Of a stretch of DNA of 64,000 nucleotides, positions 1 to 8,617 are shown piece after piece. The stretch is from the NCBI GenBank assembly GCA_030690545.1, contig JAUYGN010000047.1, positions 1 through 64,000 on the forward strand, in the 5' to 3' direction. The first letter of the stretch is position 1, and each line of letters opens with the position of its first letter. The stretch comes from Solirubrobacteraceae bacterium. Its GTDB lineage: Bacteria > Actinomycetota > Thermoleophilia > Solirubrobacterales > Solirubrobacteraceae. The position numbers and the translations under genes were made by a program. The notes under the pieces are model-generated. The model was not told the origin of the DNA, made no database searches, and worked only from the letters and a program-made list of their open reading frames with translations.

Positions 1-1
1 G

Positions 2-1768
2 GCCGGCGCGCGCGAGCTGCTGCGCACGGCGCGCGGTCATCGCCGGCCGATCCTCGGGGCGGTCGCGCTGACGCTGCTGGGCACCGCGCTCGGGATGGCG
101 CAGCCGCTCGTCATCCGCGACGTGCTGGCCGGCGGCACGGACGGCTCGGCCGGCGTCGTCGCCTGGACGAGCATCGGCCTGCTCGTCGCCCTGTTCGTCG
201 GTCAGGCGCTGTTCAAGACGGTCGCCCGCTACGTGCTCGTGCGAACGGGCGAGCGGATCGTGCTGCGCATCCGCACCGACCTGACGGCACACATCCTGCG
301 GCTGCCGATCGCCGTCCATGACCGCAGCCGCGTCGGCGACCTCATCTCGCGGGTCGGCGCCGACAGCGCGGCGCTGCGCGACGCCGGCGCGCTCGGCGTC
401 AGCCATCTGCTGACCGGCGCGCTCGGGCTCGTCGGCACGATCGGGCTGATGATCTGGCTGGACGCGTTCCTGTTCGTCCTCGTGATGGCCGTGATGACGC
501 TCGGCGCCGCGATCATGACGACCGCCCTGCGCGGCATCCGCGTCACCTCGCTGCAGACCCAGCGCGCCCTCGGGGCGATGGCGTCGGCGCTCGAGCGCCC
601 GCTGGCGGCGATCCGCACGGTCCGCGTCAGCGGCGCAGAGCCGGTCGAGGATCGGCGGATCGGCGAGCACGCGACGGACGCCTACCGTGCCGGCGTGCGG
701 GCGGCGCGCTACGAGGCGATCACCGGACCGAGCGCCGAGCTTGCCGTCAACGGCGCCTTCCTCGTGGTCGTGCTCGTCGGCGGCCTGCGCGTCGCCGACG
801 GCTCGAGCACGATGCCCGACCTCGTCGCGTTCCTGCTCTACATGACGTACCTGACGACGCCGATCGGCTATCTCAGCCAGGCCGCGAGCCTGATCCAGCG
901 CGGCGCCGGGGCGCTGCAGCGGATCAACGAGATCATGCGCCTGCAGCGCGAGAGCGACGCCGAGCGCACGCCGCCCGAGTCGTCGCGCTCGGACCCGGTC
1001 GCCGCGGCGACGACGTCGAACGGGGGAGGGCGACCGCCCGCGCTCGCGTTTCGCGACGTCGGCTTCGAGTACGTCGCCGGCCGGCCGGTCCTGCACGACG
1101 TCAGCTTCGACGTCCCGGCGCCCGGCTACGTGGCGCTCGTCGGGCGGTCGGGCGCCGGCAAGTCGACGATCTTCGCGCTCGCGGCGCGCTTCTACGATCC
1201 CGGTCGGGGGCGGATCCTGGCGGGCGGGCGCGATCTGCGTGCGGTCAGCCGGGGCGAGCATCGCGCGACGATCGGGCTCGTCGCGCAGGACGCGCCGGCG
1301 CTCAGCGGCACCGTGCGCGAGAACCTGACCTACGGCGCGACCGGCGTCGGCGACGCGCGGCTGCGTGAGGCGATCGAGCGCGCCGATCTCGGCGACGTGC
1401 TCGCGCGGCTGCCGGGCGGCCTCGACAGCGAGGTCGGCGAGCACGGGGCGCGGCTGTCGGGCGGCGAGCGCCAGCGGCTGGCGATCGCGCGGGAGCTGCT
1501 GAAGGATCCGAAGCTGCTGCTGCTCGACGAGCCGACGTCGCAGCTGGACGCCGTCAGCGAGGACGCGCTGCGCCGCACGCTGCGGACCGTCGCCGAGCAC
1601 TCCGCGCTGCTCGTCATCGCGCATCGCTTCTCGACGGTCCGCGACGCTCGCGAGATCATCGTGCTCGACGGTGGCCGCGTCGTCGCCGTCGGCACCCACG
1701 ACGAGCTCTGGGACGCGAGCGAGTACTACCGCGAGCTGGCCGCCGACTCGCTGGAGCGCGTCGCCTGA
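2..1768 (+). CDS. ABC transporter, fused permease/ATP-binding protein (5' truncated by window edge)
   Basis: Frame is open from the window start (AGARELLRTARGHRRPILGAVALTLLGTALGMAQP...). Walker A GRSGAGKST, signature LSGGERQRLAIAREL, Walker B LLLLDEPTS, and N-terminal TM helices. Confidence 0.93.
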   Translation, partial: AGARELLRTARGHRRPILGAVALTLLGTALGMAQPLVIRDVLAGGTDGSAGVVAWTSIGLLVALFVGQALFKTVARYVLVRTGERIVLRIRTDLTAHILRLPIAVHDRSRVGDLISRVGADSAALRDAGALGVSHLLTGALGLVGTIGLMIWLDAFLFVLVMAVMTLGAAIMTTALRGIRVTSLQTQRALGAMASALERPLAAIRTVRVSGAEPVEDRRIGEHATDAYRAGVRAARYEAITGPSAELAVNGAFLVVVLVGGLRVADGSSTMPDLVAFLLYMTYLTTPIGYLSQAASLIQRGAGALQRINEIMRLQRESDAERTPPESSRSDPVAAATTSNGGGRPPALAFRDVGFEYVAGRPVLHDVSFDVPAPGYVALVGRSGAGKSTIFALAARFYDPGRGRILAGGRDLRAVSRGEHRATIGLVAQDAPALSGTVRENLTYGATGVGDARLREAIERADLGDVLARLPGGLDSEVGEHGARLSGGERQRLAIARELLKDPKLLLLDEPTSQLDAVSEDALRRTLRTVAEHSALLVIAHRFSTVRDAREIIVLDGGRVVAVGTHDELWDASEYYRELAADSLERVA

Positions 1769-2682
1769 TCGGTGCCCGCTCGTCGCGGCGGCTCGGGTTG
1801 GGGCGGCTCCGGCTTGGCTCGCCGCGCGCTGACGAGCAGCAGCAGCCTGACGATCAGCACGCCGAGGAGCGCCATCGCGACGATCGCGACGATCTCGCCC
1901 GGATCGCCGCTCGGCGCATGCAGCGCCCGGCTGTCGTCGCTCCACGGCCAGAGCGCCCGCAGCGATCCGATCATCAGCCCGAGCATCGCGGCGACGGTGA
2001 TGTCGCGGTGGTTGGCGAGCAGGTTCGTGAGCACGCGGGCGAACAGCGCGAGTCCCGTCACGGCTCCCGCGCCGAACACGGCGACGTAGGCGAGGTCGCG
2101 GTCGTTGACGGCATTCAGCGTCGGCTCGTAGAGCCCCAGCGCCAGCAGCACGTAGGACCCCGATGCGCCCGGCAGCGCCAGCGCGCAGATGGCGATCGCC
2201 GCTGCACCGAAGATCGCCGGCTTGGACACGTCGCTGACCTCGCGCTCGGGAAACCCGGTGACGACGAAGGCGACGATCGCGGCCAGCGCGATGATCGCCC
2301 AGTGCCACGGGCGTCGCTCGCGCGCCATCCGCCACGGCACGACGAGCGACCCGAGGATCAGGCCGAAGAACAGCGCGGTCGATCCTCTCGGGTAGCTGTC
2401 GATCAGCGGCGGGATGATCGCCGCGCCGATCAGCACCGCGACCGCCATCCCGGCGACGAGCGGCAGCAGGAGCGACCACTCGAGGCCGGCCAGGAGCGCG
2501 CGTGCGCGCTTGCCGTCCTTGCGCACGAGGGCGACGCCGGCGCTGACGATGTCCCCGAGCGCGCTCAGCAGGCGCTCGTAGATGCCCAGGACGAGCGCGA
2601 CGGTGCCCCCGGAGATGCCGGGAACCACCTCCGCGCAACCGATGACGGCGCCGCGGAGGGCGTTGAAAGCTCGCGTTCGCAT
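1726..2682 (-). CDS. DUF368-family integral membrane protein
   Basis: MRTRAFNALRGAVIGCAEVVPGISGGTVALVLGIYERLL... is typical of DUF368. The 955-aa ORF in the track is an over-extension; the internal ATG at 2682 fits the family start. Its 3' end overlaps the ABC gene by ~43 bp. Confidence 0.88.
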   Translation of the reverse strand: MRTRAFNALRGAVIGCAEVVPGISGGTVALVLGIYERLLSALGDIVSAGVALVRKDGKRARALLAGLEWSLLLPLVAGMAVAVLIGAAIIPPLIDSYPRGSTALFFGLILGSLVVPWRMARERRPWHWAIIALAAIVAFVVTGFPEREVSDVSKPAIFGAAAIAICALALPGASGSYVLLALGLYEPTLNAVNDRDLAYVAVFGAGAVTGLALFARVLTNLLANHRDITVAAMLGLMIGSLRALWPWSDDSRALHAPSGDPGEIVAIVAMALLGVLIVRLLLLVSARRAKPEPPQPEPPRRAGTDQATRSSESAASSR

Positions 2683-2814
2683 CGGCGGAAGGGTAGGGAC
2701 GCGAGGACGAGAGCAGCTCGCGCGTCCGGCAGCCGGGCACATGCAGCGGTCGACGAGCGACCCGCCGGGCTTGGATACGATCGCCCGACACAGGCGAAGG
2801 CAAGGAGCACAGGC

Positions 2815-3606
2815 ATGGCGAAATCGGGGCGCGCAGCGCGCGCGCGGCGTCCGCAGAGCGGCGCACCGGCGTCTCGCCCGGCGCAGGCGAAGGCAAAGGG
2901 CGCAGGCAAGGCCACCACGTCCGCGATCCAGCGGCTGTGGCCGACCCCGATCGGGCTGCACCGCTACGGCGGCGCCGACCGGCTGCACCCCGAGCTGCTC
3001 GAGGTGTTCGCGCAGCTGCGCACGGCGCAGCAGCGTCAGCGGGGAGAGAAGCCCGGCCCATTCTTCGCCAGCGACGACGATCTGACCGAGCGCGTCAAGC
3101 TCGACGGGTTCAAGGACTTCCTGCGGTTCATCGTGCAGAGCCTCGGCGAGACGGTGAAGAAGGCCAACGGCGAGGCCTGGGCCGGCCGCGAGCTCGACCT
3201 GCGGGTCGGCTTTCAGGGGATGTGGTTTCAGTGCAGCCGCGACGGGACCTACCACGACATCCACACGCACGGCAACTGCTCGTGGTCGGCCGCCTACATC
3301 GTCCAGATCGACGAGCCGGAGCAGCGCGTGTCGCATCCGGTCTACGGCGCGGCGAACGGCGTGACCCGGCTCTACGGCCCGCATTTCGCCACCCTGGGCG
3401 GGGCATTCGTCGACGTCGGCAACGCGTACCTGCAGCCGCCGCACCTCGACATCGAGCCGATCCCCGGGCGGCTGCTGCTGTTTCCGTCGTGGCTCGCGCA
3501 CAAGGCGATGCCCTACGACGGCGAGAAGGAGCGCGTCATCATCTCGTTCAACGCCAGCATCCACGCCTCGGAGGGCGACCAGCTGCACGGCTACAGCGCG
3601 CAGTGA
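2815..3606 (+). CDS. Putative 2OG-Fe(II) oxygenase family protein
   Basis: C-terminal half has ...YHDIHTHGNCSWSAAYIVQID...PIPGRLLLFPSWLAHKAMPYDGEKERVIISFNAS, an HxH/H 2OG-oxygenase double-stranded beta-helix pattern. Start chosen at ATG 2815. Confidence 0.75.
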   Translation: MAKSGRAARARRPQSGAPASRPAQAKAKGAGKATTSAIQRLWPTPIGLHRYGGADRLHPELLEVFAQLRTAQQRQRGEKPGPFFASDDDLTERVKLDGFKDFLRFIVQSLGETVKKANGEAWAGRELDLRVGFQGMWFQCSRDGTYHDIHTHGNCSWSAAYIVQIDEPEQRVSHPVYGAANGVTRLYGPHFATLGGAFVDVGNAYLQPPHLDIEPIPGRLLLFPSWLAHKAMPYDGEKERVIISFNASIHASEGDQLHGYSAQ

Positions 3607-3633
3607 CCCGCTGCGTCTGAATCGTTCGCAGCG

Positions 3634-4458
3634 GTGGCGATGAGCGTCCGGCCGCTGGCGCGGTCGCGGTCGGTTCGCGCGCTGATCGCGATCGGCCTGG
3701 TCGCCGGGCACCTGGCGAGCGCCGCGCTCGCCTTCTGGTCGCTGTCCTGGATCGTCGCGCCACTGGCGTCCGTCGCTGTCGTCGTCGTGCTGCTGGCCGC
3801 GTGCGTCGCCGCGCAGGTGATCGTCGCGGGACGCTGGTCGCGTGGGGCAGCGGTCGGCGTTCAGGCCGGCGCCGTCCTCGTCCTGTGCGCGTCCTACGTT
3901 GCCGTCGCGGGTCTCGCGATCACGAGCGCGGTGGGCGCGCTCGTGTCGCAGCCGGCGTTTGCGACGCCGGGCAGCGACGCCGGCAGAGGGGTTCTCGTCG
4001 CCGTGATCGCCGCGACGGCGCTCGCAGCGATGATCGTCGCGATCCCGATGCCCGGCCGGCGGATGGCCGCCAGGGTCTCCGCGATCGTGGCGATCGCCGT
4101 CGCCGCCGGGATCGGGGTCGGTGGCGCCGTCGCAGTGGGCGTCAGCGGCGACGCCTGCGAGCGATTCGCGTTCGATCAGCAGCGCTGGCGGGCGGCGCTC
4201 GATCGCCCTGACGCGCCAGGGCGCACGTCGGAGGCCGAGCGGCTGGCCCGTGCGATCGATCGCTGCGGCACCGTCGACGGCGCCGGTCGCACGACGGTCC
4301 GGCGGCTGCTCGGCGACCCCTCGCGAGACACGGGCACGACTTGGACGTGGTCGCTGGGCATGACCAACGACGCGCTCGGCCCCGGCGACGGGCAGGACCT
4401 CCACGTCGAGTTCGACCGCGGCGGTCGGGCACGCAGCGTCTACCTGACGTACTCCTGA
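3634..4458 (+). CDS. Hypothetical membrane protein (about 4 TM helices plus C-terminal domain)
   Basis: Long ORF with hydrophobic N-terminal half. Confidence 0.55.
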   Translation: MAMSVRPLARSRSVRALIAIGLVAGHLASAALAFWSLSWIVAPLASVAVVVVLLAACVAAQVIVAGRWSRGAAVGVQAGAVLVLCASYVAVAGLAITSAVGALVSQPAFATPGSDAGRGVLVAVIAATALAAMIVAIPMPGRRMAARVSAIVAIAVAAGIGVGGAVAVGVSGDACERFAFDQQRWRAALDRPDAPGRTSEAERLARAIDRCGTVDGAGRTTVRRLLGDPSRDTGTTWTWSLGMTNDALGPGDGQDLHVEFDRGGRARSVYLTYS

Positions 4459-4516
4459 CCGATGGTGCGATCGGTCTCGCGGCGTCGTGACCGCGACGCG
4501 GGCAGCATGTGGGCGT

Positions 4517-4565
4517 GGGGGTGTGGCGGATCGCCCTCGCGCAGCGAGGCTGATCCGCCACACCC
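4517..4565. repeat. Palindromic repeat element, copy 1 of 3 (possible terminator/REP-like)
   Basis: ggggtgtggcggatcgccctcgcgcagcgaggctgatccgccacacccc, nearly self-complementary. Similar 49-bp copies at 55640-55688 and 55814-55862. Confidence 0.8.
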
Positions 4566-4634
4566 CTTGCTGACGGCCATCGCGCCGGCGCAACGGAACC
4601 GATGAGTTTCGTTCGCTCGCGCTGTCTTCAGGGC

Positions 4635-5042
4635 ATGAGCAATCTCAACCCAACCAAGACAGCGCTTTCGAACATCGGCGTCGCGATGTTCACCGTCGCC
4701 GACCAGGACGAGGCCCTCGCCTTCTATACCGAGAAGCTCGGCTTCGAGGTACGCGCAGATGCGCGCTTCGGAGACGACGACGAGATGCGCTGGCTGGAGG
4801 TCGCCCCGCCCGGCTCGGGGACCCGGCTGGCGCTCAACCCGCCGATGGGCGGCGAGCCCGGCGGCAGCTCGATCGGCGTGGAGACGGCGGACGTCGCAGG
4901 CGAGCACGCTCGCCTGCGCGCGATCGGCGGCATCGACGTCGATCCGGAGCTGATGCGCACCCCCGGTGCCCCGCTCATGTTCATGCTGCGCGACCCGGAC
5001 GGCAACGACATCGTCGTCGTGGAGGAGCCCCAAGCCACATAG
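4635..5042 (+). CDS. VOC/glyoxalase superfamily protein
   Basis: NIGVAMFTVADQDEALAFYTEKLGFEVRADARFG...MFMLRDPDGNDIVVVEEP. Alternative start at 4602. Confidence 0.88.
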   Translation: MSNLNPTKTALSNIGVAMFTVADQDEALAFYTEKLGFEVRADARFGDDDEMRWLEVAPPGSGTRLALNPPMGGEPGGSSIGVETADVAGEHARLRAIGGIDVDPELMRTPGAPLMFMLRDPDGNDIVVVEEPQAT

Positions 5043-5177
5043 CGTGCCCGGCGCCGTGCACGTTGGGCCGGCCGCGCGGGTTTACGCGGGTTGCGCGGCC
5101 GGCGCGCACGTGACGCCCTGCGATGAGCTTCGTCGAAGTGTCCGCCGGGCGCAACGTTCACGCGCGGGCGCCGTTGC

Positions 5178-5801
5178 ATGCACATGACCTTCAAGCGCAT
5201 CGCCCTCAGCAGTGCCGCCGCCGCTATCGCTCTCGCCATTCCCGCTGCTGCGGGTTCCGTCGCGTCCGCGCAGAACCCGACCCCGACCCCGAGGCTGCTC
5301 GCTGACGCGCTCAACCTCGGCAGCGGACCGACGGTGATCTTCCGCGAGGAGTCCTCGCAATCCGATCGACCCACCCCGCGTGTGAAGCAGATGGACATCG
5401 GCCGCCCCGCGCGGATGTCGGTACGCGCCCCGCCGAGCGGTCGCAGCCTCGGCACCCTGAGCTATGAGATCGGGCCACGAACTCAGCCGGCGCGCGAGAT
5501 CCAGCGGGAGGTCACCCTGCGCCGCCGCGTCGCGCTGGGCAACGGGCGCTACTCACTGGCCAACAGCCGCGGCGCGCGCGTGGTCATCTCCACGCGCTCC
5601 CAGAGCACGTTCGTGCAGATCAACCTGCCGACGCAGGCCCGCTCCGTCACGCTGCGCCTGCGCGGCGACGGCGCGCGGCTGCTCACGTTGCGCGGCGGCT
5701 GCACGGGCCAGCGCTTCACGGCTCGATTCGTCACTCCGGACAACGAGGTCCACCGCTCCAGTAGCACCGTCTCGACACGGCGCACCCCCGTCTACTGCTG
5801 A
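5178..5801 (+). CDS. Hypothetical secreted protein
   Basis: Signal-peptide-like N-terminus (MHMTFKRIALSSAAAAIALAIPAAAGSVASA). Confidence 0.55.
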   Translation: MHMTFKRIALSSAAAAIALAIPAAAGSVASAQNPTPTPRLLADALNLGSGPTVIFREESSQSDRPTPRVKQMDIGRPARMSVRAPPSGRSLGTLSYEIGPRTQPAREIQREVTLRRRVALGNGRYSLANSRGARVVISTRSQSTFVQINLPTQARSVTLRLRGDGARLLTLRGGCTGQRFTARFVTPDNEVHRSSSTVSTRRTPVYC

Positions 5802-5953
5802 CACCGCGCTCCCGTCCGGCCGATCGGCCCGCGCGCGATCTCGATCGTCGCGCAGGCCCAGCACCGCCGCTGCGCGATCGGGTTGCACGCGAGCGCGGGC
5901 CCGAAGGAGACCGTGGCCGGATCGGCCACGTCCGCGGCCGATCCAGCTGGGCG

Positions 5954-6475
5954 TCAGCGTCGCCCGTTGACGTACAGACGCAGCGTGCTGGCGGACGGGC
6001 ACGTGCCGGAGCGCACGCGCATCGTCCCGCGGATGATCCGCCGCGAGCCCTGCGCGTACGCGCGAGCGTTGAGCGTCAGCTTGCCGGTGCCGATCGTCCG
6101 CGGCCCGTCTTCGCTGTGGCGGCTGATTCGCCCGGTGAGCGTCGTCCTGATCTGTCCGTTCACGCGAGCGCGCGTGAGCGCTCTGCTGCCGTTCCCGCGG
6201 TCGGCGATCGTGTAGACGTCGGAGTCGTTGACCGGCTTGCGGCCGCGGCATGTGTAGTTGACGGTGAATCCGTTCACCGACCGAGTCGCAGCGGCGTACT
6301 GCAGCTCGACCGGCAGCTTGAGGCTCGTCCCCTTGAGCGCCGTCACGCCGGCCGGCAGCGCGACGGCGGCACTCGCGGCGACGAGTGCCGCGAGTGCCGC
6401 GGTCGCGGCTGCGAGACGTAGCTGGCGCGACGGTCTGCGGGCTGCGCGGCGGACTCGGGCAAACATGATCAGCAT
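5954..6475 (-). CDS. Hypothetical secreted protein
   Basis: Start at ATG 6475 (MLIMFARVRRAARRPSRQLRLAAATAALAALVAASAAVALPAG...) gives a signal peptide. Two Cys in the mature part. Confidence 0.55.
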   Translation of the reverse strand: MLIMFARVRRAARRPSRQLRLAAATAALAALVAASAAVALPAGVTALKGTSLKLPVELQYAAATRSVNGFTVNYTCRGRKPVNDSDVYTIADRGNGSRALTRARVNGQIRTTLTGRISRHSEDGPRTIGTGKLTLNARAYAQGSRRIIRGTMRVRSGTCPSASTLRLYVNGRR

Positions 6476-6477
6476 CG

Positions 6478-6738
6478 GTGTTCCTCCTTCGGGTCGGTCG
6501 ACGGCTACGTCTGTTCCAACCGGCAACCTCAGCGGAAAGTTACGTCGCGGCCGGACATCGCTGGGCAGTTGCCCTCTGGGCGGCGGCCGTCCCGATCGCC
6601 GCATTCCTCGCGCAGGCCAACTACGGCGCGTTGCTCGATCACCCTGAAAGGGTGCTCGTGTTGCTGGTGCTCCTGATGCTGCTCGTCGCATTGCTCGGCG
6701 GGGGTTACCGCCTGTGGACGCGGAGTAGATCGCCGTAG
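6478..6738 (+). CDS. Possible small membrane protein
   Basis: 86-aa ORF with one strong hydrophobic helix (VLVLLVLLMLLVALLGGG). No family recognised. Confidence 0.25.
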   Translation: MFLLRVGRRLRLFQPATSAESYVAAGHRWAVALWAAAVPIAAFLAQANYGALLDHPERVLVLLVLLMLLVALLGGGYRLWTRSRSP

Positions 6739-6788
6739 GTCCGATCCGGACCTGCTCGGCGCGAGCGCCCCCGGTCCGGCTCGATGCA

Positions 6789-8609
6789 TCAGAACGTGCT
6801 CGCCGGGGGCCAGCCCGGGTTGGCGGTCTCGTCCTCGCCGACCACGTCGGTCGCCAGTGCGCTCGGGATGTCGAGCTGGGGCACGACCACCTCGACGACG
6901 AAGTTGCGACCGGGCGTGCCGCGGATCTCCGTCAGGACCGCTGCGAGCTCGGCGGCGTTGGACACCGTCCGGCCGACGCCGCCCCACCCCTCCGCCAGCG
7001 CGACGAAGTTCCACGGCGGCAGCTCGTTGTACACGTACGGCGCGTTCTGCAGCGGATGGTCCGGGTAGTCGACCGGGGGCGTGCGGAAGGGGTTGGGATT
7101 GACGATCGACTGCTCGATCCCGTACAGGCCATTGGAGATCACGAACACGACGGTGTCGTGGCCGTACGCGTGGTGGTCGGACACCGCCTGGCAGGTCTCG
7201 TGGAACGCGCCGTCGCCGACGACGACGACCGCCCGACGATCGGGGTTGGCGCACTTGACGCCGGTGGCTGCGGCGACCGAGTAGCCGATCGCCAACCACG
7301 ACGCTTGGGCGACGAACCCGTTGCGCGCGCCGATGTGCAGGCTCTGCGCGCTGATCAGCGGAAAGCCGGCGTCGGACACGACGATGTCCCGCTCGGTGAG
7401 CCATCCGTCGAGCTGCGCGAAGAGCGAGTCGTAGGTGATCTCGTCGCTGTCGCGCGGCGCCGCCGCGGCTGGCGGCGTGGCCACGACGTGGTCGGGCACG
7501 TGCAGCCGCTGCAGCTCGGCCGCGTCGTGGTCGTCGCCGCTCGTGACCCGTCGGAACGCCGCGGCCAGTCCGGACATGAACGACGCGAGTCCGACCAGCG
7601 GGAAGAACAGCGCGCCGACGGTCACGCCGTCGTTCGTCGCGAGCACGGTGCCCGGTCCGCGGATGTTCTGGCTGCCGGTGTTCTTGCTCGTCGTCCACGC
7701 ACCGAGGCCGAGGAGCACCCCGTCGTCGCCGACCAGGTCGTCGATCTCGCCGGTGGTCAGCGTGACGCAGCCCGCGAACAACGGGTGATCCTCGGAGATG
7801 ACCGACTTGCCCGATGCCGTCGTCACGAACCGGATCCGGTCGTCGGCGCTCTCGTGGCGCTCGTTGGCCGCCGCGAGCAGATCCAGGAAGTCCTCCTGGA
7901 GCCCGAAGCGCTGGAGCTCGACGCCGGCCCACAGGACGGTTCGCGGACGCCGCCGGAGCAGGCTCACCGTCGCCTCGACCGCCGCGTCGACGTCGCTCGA
8001 CGTGACGATCGCGTTCGCCCCCGACGACAACGTCCCGCGCGGGGCCGGACAGGTCGCCCGCCACACGTCCTCGGTGACCTCGAGGTAGCCGGGGCGATGC
8101 TCCGTCAGCATCGCGGTGAGCACCGAGTCGATCTGGAACGGCGCCTGCGTCGCGTTGGTCACGCGCTCGGCCGCCGTCGTGACGGGCCGGAACACCTCGA
8201 TGTCGACGAGCTCGTTGCCGGTCGTGTGGGAGTAGATCAGCCCGGCGTTGGCCTCGACGCACGCCTCCTTGTTGGTCGGCGCCCCGTTGACGAGCAGGAC
8301 CGGCACCTGCTCGGCGTATGACCCGGCGATCGTGTTGAGGAGGCTGAACGCCCCGACGCTGTAGGTGACGTACAGCACGCCGATCCCCCGGTAGCGGGCA
8401 TACGCGTCGGCCGCGTAGCCCGCGCAGATCTCGTTGGGGTTGCCCGAGATCGTGATCGGGGAGTCGGCGTCGACGAGAATCGTGTCGAGCAGTGCGGCGG
8501 TGTAGTTGCCCGCGACCCCGAACATGCGGTCGACGCCGAGCTGCTCGAGCCGCGTCTTCAGGTACGTCGCGACGGTGACGTCGCCCGTGGTCGTTGCATC
8601 GGTTGACAT
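6789..8609 (-). CDS. Thiamine-diphosphate-dependent 2-keto acid (pyruvate/indolepyruvate-type) decarboxylase
   Basis: N-terminal LGVDRMFGVAGNYTAALLD and C-terminal GDGAFHETCQAVSDHHAYGHDTVVFVISNGLYGIEQ (ThDP-binding GDG...N). Confidence 0.85.
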   Translation of the reverse strand: MSTDATTTGDVTVATYLKTRLEQLGVDRMFGVAGNYTAALLDTILVDADSPITISGNPNEICAGYAADAYARYRGIGVLYVTYSVGAFSLLNTIAGSYAEQVPVLLVNGAPTNKEACVEANAGLIYSHTTGNELVDIEVFRPVTTAAERVTNATQAPFQIDSVLTAMLTEHRPGYLEVTEDVWRATCPAPRGTLSSGANAIVTSSDVDAAVEATVSLLRRRPRTVLWAGVELQRFGLQEDFLDLLAAANERHESADDRIRFVTTASGKSVISEDHPLFAGCVTLTTGEIDDLVGDDGVLLGLGAWTTSKNTGSQNIRGPGTVLATNDGVTVGALFFPLVGLASFMSGLAAAFRRVTSGDDHDAAELQRLHVPDHVVATPPAAAAPRDSDEITYDSLFAQLDGWLTERDIVVSDAGFPLISAQSLHIGARNGFVAQASWLAIGYSVAAATGVKCANPDRRAVVVVGDGAFHETCQAVSDHHAYGHDTVVFVISNGLYGIEQSIVNPNPFRTPPVDYPDHPLQNAPYVYNELPPWNFVALAEGWGGVGRTVSNAAELAAVLTEIRGTPGRNFVVEVVVPQLDIPSALATDVVGEDETANPGWPPASTF

Positions 8610-8617
8610 CGCGAGCC

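Noticed and set aside
1798-2814. N-terminal 339 codons of the 602-aa plus-strand ORF
   Set aside because: Antisense to the DUF368 gene; only the part from 2815 shows a protein family signature.
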